DNA from: a virus
Length of the DNA: 64,000 bases
Direction: 5' to 3' (one strand)
IMG/VR virus record: IMGVR_UViG_3300042555_002820
Span: 1-64,000 of that record
The position numbers were made by a program, and so were the translations under genes. Shown one piece after another: positions 1-6,426 of the stretch. The first letter of the stretch is position 1; each line of letters opens with the position of its first letter. The notes below the pieces were generated by a model. It did not search any database and was not told where the DNA came from. It saw only the letters and a program-made list of their open reading frames with translations.

Positions 1-2
1 AT

Positions 3-188
3 ACTGTGATTGTGGAACATACTGATTACGATGAAACTACGGTTTTACACGAAGTTGGTCATACGTTAGGTCTTGTTCACTGTGATAACCCAAAATGTTT
101 GATGGCCATTAATAATGACGCCGAGGTAACTATGGATTTTTGTGATAAATGTAAAAAAAGATTGAAACAAGATGAAAACATTCAATGA
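3..188 (+). CDS. Archaemetzincin-like zinc protease, 3' part only
   Basis: This is the C-terminal end of a zinc metalloprotease whose reading frame runs off the left edge of the window. The visible part carries HEVGHTLGLVHC followed by four residues, C, one residue and M, and then a CxxC pair (CDKC). That arrangement is the archaemetzincin signature: three zinc-binding histidines, the Met-turn methionine and a second structural zinc site made of cysteines. The spacer between the Met-turn and the final CxxC is 12 residues, shorter than the roughly 17 usual in the family. The gene overlaps the next one by 17 bases, suggesting one transcript. The substrate is unknown. Confidence 0.75.
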   Translation, partial: TVIVEHTDYDETTVLHEVGHTLGLVHCDNPKCLMAINNDAEVTMDFCDKCKKRLKQDENIQ

Positions 189-456
189 TTTGGTATTTGA
201 ACCCCACCCAAATTTGAGAGGAGGAGTTCAAGCTTTAATGACCCTTAACAACGGATACGAAATTTCAGTAGTTGGTGGAGATGAATTCTTTTACGGAGAT
301 GGTATTAACACTTTTGAAGTTGCGGTGTTTGACAGAATGGGAGAAATGATAATGCTTCAAGAAACCGACCAAGTTTTAGGGTACCAAATCAAACATGAAA
401 TCACTGATTTAATTCAGAAATACGATAATGAACCAATTTTAAAAGTTAATTTATGA
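172..456 (+). CDS. Hypothetical protein, 94 aa
   Basis: I do not recognise this small acidic protein. It has no signal peptide or membrane segment and reads as a compact alpha/beta domain. It overlaps the upstream protease gene by 17 bases, and its TGA overlaps the ATG of the next gene (ATGA), so the three are probably translationally coupled. No function is proposed. Confidence 0.7.
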   Translation: MKTFNDLVFEPHPNLRGGVQALMTLNNGYEISVVGGDEFFYGDGINTFEVAVFDRMGEMIMLQETDQVLGYQIKHEITDLIQKYDNEPILKVNL

Positions 457-617
457 GTAAAGAAGCTAAAGATTTTGCATATTGGATACCGACGGTATAT
501 GAACCATGTGGCCAACATGATTGGAAATATAGGTATCCAAAAAATTCAGATGAAATGACCAAGTGTTTCACTGTTGAGGAGGTTTACGACGACTATATAC
601 AAAAAAAGGGGAGTTAA
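453..617 (+). CDS. Small hypothetical protein, 54 aa
   Basis: A short frame starts at an ATGA overlap with the upstream gene and ends inside the stem of a rho-independent terminator. The protein begins MSKEAKDFAYW and has aromatic and charged residues, with C19, H22 and C38 as possible metal ligands. The coupling and the terminator immediately after it support a real last gene of a small operon. Function unknown. Confidence 0.6.
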   Translation: MSKEAKDFAYWIPTVYEPCGQHDWKYRYPKNSDEMTKCFTVEEVYDDYIQKKGS

Positions 618-630
618 CAACTCCCCTTAA
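606..630 (+). terminator. Rho-independent terminator
   Basis: A perfect 10-base-pair stem AAGGGGAGTT / AACTCCCCTT closes a 3-base loop and ends the protease operon. The A-run before and the T/A-rich sequence after could let it act on both strands, including the convergent holin-like gene. Confidence 0.75.
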
Positions 631-648
631 TTCCCAATATTTGAAATA

Positions 649-813
649 TTATTTGTTGGATAAAATTGACCATACGGTCCCAACGAAAGTTACAGTCATA
701 CCAATTATGTCCATAATTTGACCTTCTGATGCTAAGCCCCTAGCAACTAAAATTCCCCCTAAAAAAGTAAGTCCGTGTCTAACTAAACCCAAAATTTGTT
801 CTTTTTGTACCAT
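649..813 (-). CDS. Holin-like small membrane protein (Pam3-gp28 type)
   Basis: This 54-residue reverse-strand protein starts MVQKEQILGLVRHGLTFLGG and ends VTFVGTVWSILSNK. It has two short hydrophobic segments (about residues 8-26 and 33-50) separated by a turn. The RH.LTFLGG pattern and the C-terminal VGxVWSI match the small Pam3-gp28-like putative phage holins as I know them. Holins permeabilise the inner membrane at the end of infection. It faces opposite to its neighbours and has its own ATATTTATA late-type motif at 839-847, 26 bases upstream, consistent with late expression. The endolysin candidate is about 10 kb away at 10550. Confidence 0.65.
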   Translation of the reverse strand: MVQKEQILGLVRHGLTFLGGILVARGLASEGQIMDIIGMTVTFVGTVWSILSNK

Positions 814-838
814 TGTTTAAAAATTAAAATTTATTTAC

Positions 839-847
839 TATAAATAT
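839..847 (-). promoter_or_regulatory. Late-type promoter motif for the holin-like gene
   Basis: ATATTTATA is read on the minus strand, 26 bases before the ATG at 813. It is the same motif that precedes the virion genes. Confidence 0.5.
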
Positions 848-878
848 TTTGAAAGTCGGAAAAACACACTTACATTTG
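848..878 (+). promoter_or_regulatory. Bacteroidota-type promoter
   Basis: TTTG at 848-851 and TACATTTG at 871-878 are separated by 19 bases, matching the -33/-7 arrangement of the Bacteroidota primary sigma factor. It lies 25 bases before the ATG at 903. Confidence 0.7.
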
Positions 879-902
879 TAATCACAATTAAAACGATAAA
901 AT

Positions 903-1271
903 ATGTCTAAAGAAAAAAAGAACTCTATTGATTCATTGTATGAACAAACTATGTTAATTGCAAAACAAGTAGAACAATTAAAGAAAGAAGTTATGGGTGA
1001 ACAAACCTATTCCTTCACGAAACAACAACTCAAGGAATTTTCAGACGCACTGTATGATAATTTTGTTCAATTACAAAACTCCTCAATTTCTGGAATTGAA
1101 TTTTCAAGTGATTATGTTCAATTAGAACTTGAGGACAATGTAATCGTTGCTTCAATTGATTCCACTGGTATTTCTGATGAAATTGAAAGTCTTGTTGAGC
1201 CTCCGAGCACTTATGAAATGGATAATATGATTAGTGAGATTTTGGAGAGTATGAAGATAGAACTCCAATGA
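903..1271 (+). CDS. Hypothetical coiled-coil protein, 122 aa
   Basis: I do not recognise the family. The first half is lysine/glutamate/glutamine rich and helical (a probable coiled coil around residues 5-60). The second half is acidic and ends in an amphipathic helix. There is no signal peptide. It has a good host-type promoter just upstream, and its stop overlaps the ATG of the next gene (ATGA), so the two are probably made together. Confidence 0.7.
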   Translation: MSKEKKNSIDSLYEQTMLIAKQVEQLKKEVMGEQTYSFTKQQLKEFSDALYDNFVQLQNSSISGIEFSSDYVQLELEDNVIVASIDSTGISDEIESLVEPPSTYEMDNMISEILESMKIELQ

Positions 1272-1489
1272 AAAAAATCAAATTAAAAAAACCTTATATC
1301 GATAAAACTGATGAGACAAGAAATCAGGTAATTAGAGATATGTTTAACACCAATAAAAAACCAATTACAAAAATGAGATACAATAACAATACACCTTTTG
1401 AAGAATTTATGTACCGTTTTGCGGTTGTCTTTGGAATCACTGTGATTACTTTAAATCTAATTATTTTGGTTTTAAAGTTGATTGGTTAA
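1268..1489 (+). CDS. Small single-pass membrane protein, 73 aa
   Basis: The basic N-terminal half is followed by one C-terminal hydrophobic segment (about residues 49-72, FAVVFGITVITLNLIILVLK). This suggests a tail-anchored inner-membrane protein with its basic domain in the cytoplasm. It starts inside the stop codon of the upstream gene. No family is recognised. Confidence 0.65.
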   Translation: MKKIKLKKPYIDKTDETRNQVIRDMFNTNKKPITKMRYNNNTPFEEFMYRFAVVFGITVITLNLIILVLKLIG

Positions 1490-1508
1490 GGTTTTACCTG
1501 TATATTTG
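1478..1508 (+). promoter_or_regulatory. Promoter of the first tRNA block
   Basis: TTG at 1478-1480 and TATATTTG at 1501-1508 are spaced by 20 bases. Transcription would start about 12-15 bases before the mature tRNA-Leu 5' end at 1526. Confidence 0.65.
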
Positions 1509-1525
1509 TAAAAGTTATTTGAAAT

Positions 1526-1815
1526 GCTGGGTTGATGGAATAGGTAGACATTCAGGACTTTAACTATTTGAGTGCGTCTTGAGAAATCAAGAATGTAGAA
1601 CTCCGTAAATTCGGTGAACCCTCCGAAAGTGGGAACCCCGAGCCAAGCCTGAAAAGGAAGGTGTAGAGACTAGACACGGAGCACCTAAATCGTAAGATAT
1701 GGTGAAGGTATAGTCCAGACCACAAACAACTTTTAGTTGGTAGTGAAAACTATAGTGGTAAGAAAATCCTGTGGACATTGCGTCCGTGTGGGTTCGAGTC
1801 CCACACCCAGTACCA
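1526..1815 (+). tRNA. tRNA-Leu(UAA) interrupted by a group I intron
   Basis: Two exons (1526-1560 and 1763-1815) join into a class II tRNA-Leu. The acceptor GCTGGGT pairs with ACCCAGT (G1-U72 wobble), the anticodon stem is CAGGA/TCCTG with loop CTTAAAA (anticodon UAA), the T arm is GTGGG/CCCAC, and the 3' end encodes discriminator A plus CCA. The exon break falls after U34 of the anticodon, which is the classical insertion site of group I introns in cyanobacterial and plastid tRNA-Leu(UAA). This is the only tRNA of the window with a fully encoded CCA. Confidence 0.85.
1561..1762 (+). other. Group I intron (202 bases) in tRNA-Leu(UAA)
   Basis: The intron ends in the expected terminal G (1762), preceded in the 5' exon by the U that forms the splice-site U-G pair. 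The 5' exon ACTT pairs with GAGT (1570-1573) as P1. P2 is TCTTGA/TCAAGA closed by a GAAA loop (1577-1592). The core has GACTAGAC (1668-1675) pairing with ATAGTCC (1710-1716) as P7. CACC/GGTG (1682-1685, 1701-1704) forms P8 and CAAC/GTTG (1727-1739) fits P9. No homing endonuclease is encoded, and the size fits small IC3-type introns. Self-splicing is inferred. Confidence 0.85.
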
Positions 1816-1817
1816 AA

Positions 1818-1891
1818 GCACCCTTAGCTCATTAGGTTAGAGCAAGTGACTCATAATCACTGGGTGGCAGGTTCGAATCCTGCAGGGTGCA
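1818..1891 (+). tRNA. tRNA with CAU anticodon, probably Ile2 (lysidine) or elongator Met
   Basis: A complete cloverleaf: acceptor GCACCCT/AGGGTGC, D stem GCTC/GAGC, anticodon stem AGTGA/TCACT with loop CTCATAA, T arm GCAGG/CCTGC, discriminator A, no encoded CCA. The C4-G69 and C5-G68 pairs and overall similarity to bacterial tRNA-Ile2 favour an AUA-reading tRNA modified by host TilS, but elongator Met cannot be excluded. It is not the initiator because position 1-72 is paired. Confidence 0.85.
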
Positions 1892-1903
1892 CTAGTTAAA
1901 CAT

Positions 1904-2050
1904 AGTCAAGTGGCGGAATATTGAGAGTCTCCGGAAACATACTCTCAAGGTAGACGTACTAGATGGTTATAGCACTAGGGGTAAAAAAGCACAATGCGTG
2001 TGGTCACTATAATGGCAGCCCGTGGAGGTTCGAATCCTTCCTTGACTACA
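1904..2050 (+). tRNA. Anomalous tRNA-like element (Leu-like arms, 147 bases)
   Basis: The acceptor AGTCAAG/CTTGACT with discriminator A, and a T arm GGAGG/CCTTC with loop TTCGAAT, are clear tRNA hallmarks. The start (TGGCGGAAT) resembles a leucine tRNA. The centre is abnormal: the D-loop region holds an extra hairpin TTGAGAGT/ACTCTCAA (about 1920-1948), and the anticodon region holds an insert flanked by TTATAG/CTATAA. I could not place a normal anticodon arm. It may be an expanded tRNA, one needing processing, or a tRNA mimic. Confidence 0.5.
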
Positions 2051-2066
2051 ATTTTTTTAATTTACT

Positions 2067-2171
2067 ATGAATGGGTTAGAATTATTATTAATTGGTATTT
2101 GGGTCGGAATGGGACTTGGGTACTTAATAACAAAAGATTTTTATAAGAAAAATGGCACAAGGCGTTCATAA
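2067..2171 (+). CDS. Small membrane protein, 34 aa
   Basis: A 34-residue frame beginning MNGLELLLIGIWVGMGLGYL is almost entirely one transmembrane segment followed by a basic tail. It starts 16 bases after the tRNA-like element and overlaps the next gene by 20 bases in another frame. The hydrophobic composition argues for a real micro-protein, but the evidence is limited. Confidence 0.4.
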   Translation: MNGLELLLIGIWVGMGLGYLITKDFYKKNGTRRS

Positions 2172-2796
2172 AATAACTGAAGAATTTGAAAAAAAATTAT
2201 CAGACTATACCGGAGCTCCGTTTGTAGTTACAGTAGATAATCAAAGTAATGCACTTTTTTTATCTCTGATGTATGAAAATGTGAAGGGAATGGATATTGA
2301 AATTCCTTGTAGGACATATCCATCGGTCCCTTGTGAAATAATTCACGCAGGAGGTAAAGTTAAATTCTTTAATGTGGAAGGAGATACGATTAAAGGGGCA
2401 TATCAGTTATATCCAACTAAAGTTTGGGATAGTGCGTTAAGATTTACTCATAACATGTACATTCCAAACACACATATGTGTGTATCTTTCACAGGACCAT
2501 ACAAACATTTAAAATTGGGCAAAGGTGGTGCTATTTTAACTGATGATGAAAATGCCTACAAGTGGTTTAAAAAGGCTAGATTTAGCGGTCGTGATGAATG
2601 TAGTTATCATGATGATGATTTTGATAAAAATCCGGTAATCGGATGGAATTTCTACATGATGCCTGAAATTGCGGCAAGAGGATTACTTTTAATTAGTCAG
2701 TTCTATGATTCGAAGGGAATTCCTATTATCAACGAAGATTTAGAATTACCTTATCCTGATTTATCTAAATTTAAAATCTACACTAAAATTAATTAA
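2152..2796 (+). CDS. DegT/DnrJ/EryC1-type sugar aminotransferase, short form
   Basis: The 214-residue protein resembles the large domain of PLP-dependent nucleotide-sugar aminotransferases, which convert 4-keto or 3-keto sugars to amino sugars. The N-terminal EFEKKLSDYTGAPFVVTVDN block with an SNALFL helix fits the cofactor-binding start. SFTGPYKHLKLGKGGAI carries the lysine expected to hold PLP, and GWNFYMMPEIAARGLL matches the family GxNxRM-type segment. Full-length members are about 370-400 residues, so this copy lacks the C-terminal domain; it could be a minimal phage form or inactive. It is followed two bases later by an acyltransferase gene, the usual partner. Confidence 0.7.
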   Translation: MAQGVHKITEEFEKKLSDYTGAPFVVTVDNQSNALFLSLMYENVKGMDIEIPCRTYPSVPCEIIHAGGKVKFFNVEGDTIKGAYQLYPTKVWDSALRFTHNMYIPNTHMCVSFTGPYKHLKLGKGGAILTDDENAYKWFKKARFSGRDECSYHDDDFDKNPVIGWNFYMMPEIAARGLLLISQFYDSKGIPIINEDLELPYPDLSKFKIYTKIN

Positions 2797-2798
2797 TT

Positions 2799-3464
2799 AT
2801 GGAAAATATTGTTTTATTTGGTGGGGGTAATCAATCTCATTATACCATCGACATTATTGAAAAAGAAAATAAATATAAAATTGTAGGTATTATTGATTCG
2901 ATAAATGAAATTGGTAGTATTAAATATGGATATAAAATTTTAGGAAGAGAAGAAAATTTAAAACAAATAATAAATGAATATGAAGTTTATGGAGGTGTAA
3001 TATCAATAGGTGAGAATTGGACTAGGTATTACGTACATGAAAAAATAATTTCAATGGTTCCTAATTTCAAATTTGTTAACGCAATACATCCATCAGTAAT
3101 CATTGGTAATACAACTGAGATGGGTGTTGGGATTGTGGCTATGGCCGGATGTATATTTAACCCAAAATCAAAAATTGGTGACTTTACTTTTTTTGCAACA
3201 GGGGCTCAGGTTGAACATGATAATATAATATCAGACTTTGCAAGTATTTCCGCGGGTTCAATTACTGGAGGTTATGTAAAAATTGGTAAATATTCGGCAA
3301 TTACTCTGGGAGTCACTGTTTTAGATAGATTAGAAATAGGAGATAATACTGTTGTTGGTGCTGGAAGTTTAGTAATTAAATCTTTACCTGACGATGTTTT
3401 AGCGTATGGTAATCCGGCTAAAATAATTAGAAAAAGAATAAAAGGAGAAAAATTTTTAAAATGA
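2799..3464 (+). CDS. NeuD/PglD-like sugar O/N-acetyltransferase
   Basis: The protein has the two-part architecture of the NeuD/PglD family. It starts with a small Rossmann-like domain (MENIVLFGGGNQSHYTIDII) and ends with a left-handed beta-helix of hexapeptide repeats (about residues 95-205). The histidine in VEHDN is at the position of the catalytic base. Family members acetylate UDP-amino sugars or sialic acid using acetyl-CoA. Its length (221 aa) is normal. The stop overlaps the start of the next gene, so aminotransferase, acetyltransferase and dioxygenase form one operon that probably modifies a surface or virion sugar. Confidence 0.85.
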   Translation: MENIVLFGGGNQSHYTIDIIEKENKYKIVGIIDSINEIGSIKYGYKILGREENLKQIINEYEVYGGVISIGENWTRYYVHEKIISMVPNFKFVNAIHPSVIIGNTTEMGVGIVAMAGCIFNPKSKIGDFTFFATGAQVEHDNIISDFASISAGSITGGYVKIGKYSAITLGVTVLDRLEIGDNTVVGAGSLVIKSLPDDVLAYGNPAKIIRKRIKGEKFLK

Positions 3465-4246
3465 CAATTGACCAATTAAATGAATTAAGTATGAAAGGTC
3501 ATACTATAATTAAAAATCAAGTTAGCACAGAATGGTTAGATATGCTTTCTGAAGAGATGGATAAATCTTTTGTTAAACATAGAAATATTCAAATAAGTAA
3601 TAATAATGAAATAAACTCAGATGGAGTTGCTCTCCACGCTATTTTAGACAGTAAGATTTTCATTGAATTTTTACAAGTATTACTTGACAATGGATTTATT
3701 GATTCACTACAAAATAATTTTTTTAAAAGTAACTGTATCTTAAATTCATTTAGTGCGTTAAATAACCTACCATTTAAACCAAATTTTTCATCAATTATCC
3801 ACAGAGATTTGAGGTTTTACTCGGGAGATTTCCCAATTATGATTAATTGTTTAGTTATGGTTGACGATTTTACTTTAGAAAATGGTGGAACTTTTTTACT
3901 ATCAGGTTCTCATTTAAGTGAGGAAAAACCATCCGATTCAGAATTTTTTTCAAACTCATATCAGGCGACAGGAAATAGAGGAGACATATTAATATTTAAT
4001 TCTAATGTATGGCATTCGTCATCACCTAACAAAACTAATAAAAATAGACGAGCAATACCAATAACTATAAGTAGGTCATTTATGAAACAATTACTTGATT
4101 ACCCAAGAGCTTTAGGGTATGATATTATGAACACCTTTACTCCTAAAATGCAACAATTTCTGGGATATTCTTCAAGGGTACCGGCTTCATTAGATGAATG
4201 GTATCAACCTGAAGAAAATAGATTTTATAAAAAAAATCAAGATTAA
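3461..4246 (+). CDS. Phytanoyl-CoA dioxygenase (PhyH)-like Fe(II)/2-oxoglutarate oxygenase
   Basis: The 261-residue protein shows the PhyH metal triad: HxD in IIHRDLRF (near residue 113) and a distal H in NVWHSSSPN (near residue 183), followed by an arginine (NRRAI) suited to bind 2-oxoglutarate. ENGGTFLLSGSH is the typical central strand of the family. PhyH enzymes hydroxylate small molecules or sugars. It overlaps the acetyltransferase gene by four bases, so its substrate may be the same glycan precursor; this is inferred from context only. Confidence 0.8.
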   Translation: MTIDQLNELSMKGHTIIKNQVSTEWLDMLSEEMDKSFVKHRNIQISNNNEINSDGVALHAILDSKIFIEFLQVLLDNGFIDSLQNNFFKSNCILNSFSALNNLPFKPNFSSIIHRDLRFYSGDFPIMINCLVMVDDFTLENGGTFLLSGSHLSEEKPSDSEFFSNSYQATGNRGDILIFNSNVWHSSSPNKTNKNRRAIPITISRSFMKQLLDYPRALGYDIMNTFTPKMQQFLGYSSRVPASLDEWYQPEENRFYKKNQD

Positions 4247-4281
4247 TAATTATTAAATTAGCAATCGTAATATCAACTTAT

Positions 4282-4316
4282 GTAAGAAAAGATGGAATAA
4301 TTCCATTTTATTTACG
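4282..4316 (+). terminator. Possible terminator hairpin
   Basis: ATGGAA/TTCCAT with a three-base loop is flanked by A-rich and T-rich arms that extend the stem (GTAA/TTAC). It lies in the 170-base gap after the sugar operon, which holds nothing else recognisable. Confidence 0.4.
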
Positions 4317-4415
4317 TCTTACTTTGGAATCAACATTTAACCAAACACATAAAAAATTTGGCAGTTTAAAAAAAATGACTTTAATTTGTATTCAATAATT
4401 TAAAATATATATAAC

Positions 4416-5444
4416 ATGAAAAAAACAATTTTTTTTACATTAATTTCTCTTTTTTATTACAACTTGATTGTATCTCAAGTACCAAATTATTTACCAACAA
4501 ATGGTCTTATCGGTTGGTGGCCGTTTGACGGTAATGCCAATGATGAAAGTGGAAATCAAAACCACGGACAGGTTTTTGGTTCGTCTTTAACTATGGATAG
4601 ATTTGGTAATTCTGATATGGCCTATAATTTTAATGGAATTGATAATTTTATTTTGGTCGATAATTCTGAAAGTATTTCTAACGTCCCATCGTTATCAATT
4701 TCTGTATGGTTAAAAAAACCTGTCGGTAGTAGTGTAGATGATTACCAAGGAATTGTTACTAAATGGTTTTTTTCATACTTTGATGTATGTAATGGAGGGT
4801 CTTTTGATTCATATACAATGTTGATAGGTGATAATAACTTTATATCATCAACTAATATGAATACAATTAATGGTAATAATGTTAATGGTGGAACTTGTAC
4901 TGCTGATGATAAATGGCATTTCTTAGTCTTTACTCATAGTCCTGTAAATGGTGGAAAAATGTATGTTAATGGAGTATTAACCGGTGAACAAACTACATAT
5001 GGTGATATTTGTCCATCTGAAAATAATTTATTTTTTGGAGCTGATAATTTCCAAGGTAATATGTACAGATTTTTATCAGGTAATTTAGATGATGTAGGAA
5101 TGTGGAATCGAGATTTGAATGAGGATGAAGTTTTTAAACTTTATAGAGATTCAAATTCCCAAAACCCAACTAATACTGATAACCCCAACATAGTTATAAA
5201 CATTGATGTATTCCCCAACCCAACTACAGATGTTATTAATATTGATTTGTCTGGTCTGAACGATTATAGTGGTCAAAAACTAAGAATTATGAATTTGTCA
5301 GGTCAAATTGTATATGAAGAAAATGTAAACCAAAGTAAAGTTGTTATTGATGTTAAATCATTACTTTCTTCGGGAATCTACGTTCTTAACACGGTTGACC
5401 GAAATGGTACAATAACGTCCACAAACAAATTTGTGGTCCAATAA
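4416..5444 (+). CDS. Secreted LamG-type lectin with type IX secretion sorting domain
   Basis: The 342-residue protein has a signal peptide (residues 1-20, ending IVSQ). A concanavalin/LamG-like domain follows (about residues 28-245; LIGWWPFDGNANDESGNQNH and SISVWLKK are typical). The C-terminal 75 residues (VFPNPTTDVINIDLSG ... GIYVLNT ... KFVVQ) are a type A Por-secretion C-terminal sorting domain. In Bacteroidota such domains direct export through the T9SS and attachment to the cell surface. Finding one on a phage protein implies the infected cell exports it by the host T9SS. It may coat the cell or bind glycans; ligand unknown. A terminator follows. Confidence 0.85.
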   Translation: MKKTIFFTLISLFYYNLIVSQVPNYLPTNGLIGWWPFDGNANDESGNQNHGQVFGSSLTMDRFGNSDMAYNFNGIDNFILVDNSESISNVPSLSISVWLKKPVGSSVDDYQGIVTKWFFSYFDVCNGGSFDSYTMLIGDNNFISSTNMNTINGNNVNGGTCTADDKWHFLVFTHSPVNGGKMYVNGVLTGEQTTYGDICPSENNLFFGADNFQGNMYRFLSGNLDDVGMWNRDLNEDEVFKLYRDSNSQNPTNTDNPNIVINIDVFPNPTTDVINIDLSGLNDYSGQKLRIMNLSGQIVYEENVNQSKVVIDVKSLLSSGIYVLNTVDRNGTITSTNKFVVQ

Positions 5445-5456
5445 TCGACCAAAAAA

Positions 5457-5487
5457 GAAAATACCACCTTCGGGTGGTATTTTTTTT
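5457..5487 (+). terminator. Rho-independent terminator
   Basis: AAAATACCACC/GGTGGTATTTT with a TTCG tetraloop and a T-run, directly after the lectin gene. Confidence 0.9.
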
Positions 5488-5500
5488 GTTAATAACTTAA

Positions 5501-5532
5501 TTTTGTGGGATGAGTTGTTCGCCGTATATTTG
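5501..5532 (+). promoter_or_regulatory. Promoter giving a leaderless mRNA
   Basis: TTTTG at 5501-5505 and TATATTTG at 5525-5532, spacer 19. Only four bases separate the -7 box from the ATG at 5537, so the transcript should begin at or next to the start codon. Confidence 0.75.
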
Positions 5533-5536
5533 TGGT

Positions 5537-6019
5537 ATGAATAACGAAATCAAATACATACCCACAAAAGAGGCGATTATTGGATACTCTGATTCAACAA
5601 TTGCCAAAACCGAAAAAAATGATTGTGTCGTAAGAGCCATCTCGTCATCATTTGAAATGCATTATGATGAGGCTCACAAGTTTGTTGCAAAGATTTGGTT
5701 CCGTAAAAACTTTGAAGGAACAAGAAACTTTGTCGGTGGTATGCGTCATATGGTTGACAATAAAATTCTGATTAATGGAAAATCATTCTCAAATTTGGGT
5801 AACCAGTACGGACATATGAAATATGATGTTAAGTCCAAAGGTCAAATGGTTAAACGTAATATGACCACCAGTACGTTTATTAAGAAATATCCTGTTGGTA
5901 AGTATCTTGTGGTTGTTCGTGGTCACGCATTTTCAATCATTGATGGTCAAGTCGTTGGAAACGCATCTGACGCAACAATGAAGAAACGAGTGATTAATTT
6001 CGCATTCAAAATTTGTTAA
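5537..6019 (+). CDS. Papain-like cysteine peptidase-fold protein
   Basis: An upstream in-frame ATG at 5510 lies inside the promoter, so 5537 is chosen as the start (160 aa). NDCVVRAIS near the N-terminus and GHAFSIIDG near the C-terminus supply a Cys and a His in the order and setting of C39/papain-like peptidases, and N153 could complete the site. Similar small proteins are common in phages. They may act as peptidases or amidases, but no substrate is known. No signal peptide is present. Confidence 0.55.
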   Translation: MNNEIKYIPTKEAIIGYSDSTIAKTEKNDCVVRAISSSFEMHYDEAHKFVAKIWFRKNFEGTRNFVGGMRHMVDNKILINGKSFSNLGNQYGHMKYDVKSKGQMVKRNMTTSTFIKKYPVGKYLVVVRGHAFSIIDGQVVGNASDATMKKRVINFAFKIC

Positions 6020-6050
6020 TAACTTAATCTTATCGTAACCTAATTTGTTG

Positions 6051-6058
6051 TATCTTTG
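6051..6058 (+). promoter_or_regulatory. -7 promoter box
   Basis: TATCTTTG lies 20 bases before the ATG at 6079; no clear -33 box was found. Confidence 0.5.
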
Positions 6059-6078
6059 TCTACTTAAAACTAAAAACT

Positions 6079-6219
6079 ATGGAATACATCGGAGTATACA
6101 AGAAAAACAAAATGATTGGAATGATTGACCTTGACGAGATAACCGTTGAGTTATTGGATAGAATGTTTCAAGAAGGTTATGAGTTTATGAAATTCTCAAA
6201 AAAAGATTTGGTGGTTTAA
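6079..6219 (+). CDS. Small hypothetical protein, 46 aa
   Basis: A 46-residue frame (MEYIGVYKKNKMIGMIDLDE...) follows a TATCTTTG promoter box and ends just before the promoter of the next gene. It has an alternating beta pattern then an amphipathic helix. Family and function are unknown. Confidence 0.6.
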   Translation: MEYIGVYKKNKMIGMIDLDEITVELLDRMFQEGYEFMKFSKKDLVV

Positions 6220-6238
6220 AATTAAATACTTAAATTTG
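6207..6238 (+). promoter_or_regulatory. Promoter giving a leaderless mRNA
   Basis: TTTG at 6207-6210 and TAAATTTG at 6231-6238 with a 20-base spacer. The ATG follows at 6243, four bases later. The -33 box lies inside the end of the preceding gene. Confidence 0.7.
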
Positions 6239-6242
6239 TCCA

Positions 6243-6425
6243 ATGAAACAAGAAACAATATGGTGTGAAAGATGTGGTGAAAAACTTAACCCATCAAAGG
6301 CTGTATGGCTTGAATTATCAATGACCGATGGAAAATACTATAATCAAATTCCTGGTGGTCACGATAGTCAAGGAGCATTCAGTTTCGGTAAAGCATGTTC
6401 TAAATCACAATTAAAAGAAATATAA
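6243..6425 (+). CDS. Small zinc-ribbon-like protein, 60 aa
   Basis: CERCGEKLNP near the N-terminus gives one CxxC half-site, and C52 plus H40 could complete a metal site. Otherwise unrecognised. It is predicted to be translated from a leaderless transcript and is followed after one base by the next ATG, so the pair is probably co-transcribed. Confidence 0.6.
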   Translation: MKQETIWCERCGEKLNPSKAVWLELSMTDGKYYNQIPGGHDSQGAFSFGKACSKSQLKEI

Positions 6426-6426
6426 A

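Noticed and set aside
1587-1778. Reverse-strand open frame of 63 residues
   Set aside because: It lies inside the group I intron and its codons reflect intron pairing, not a protein.
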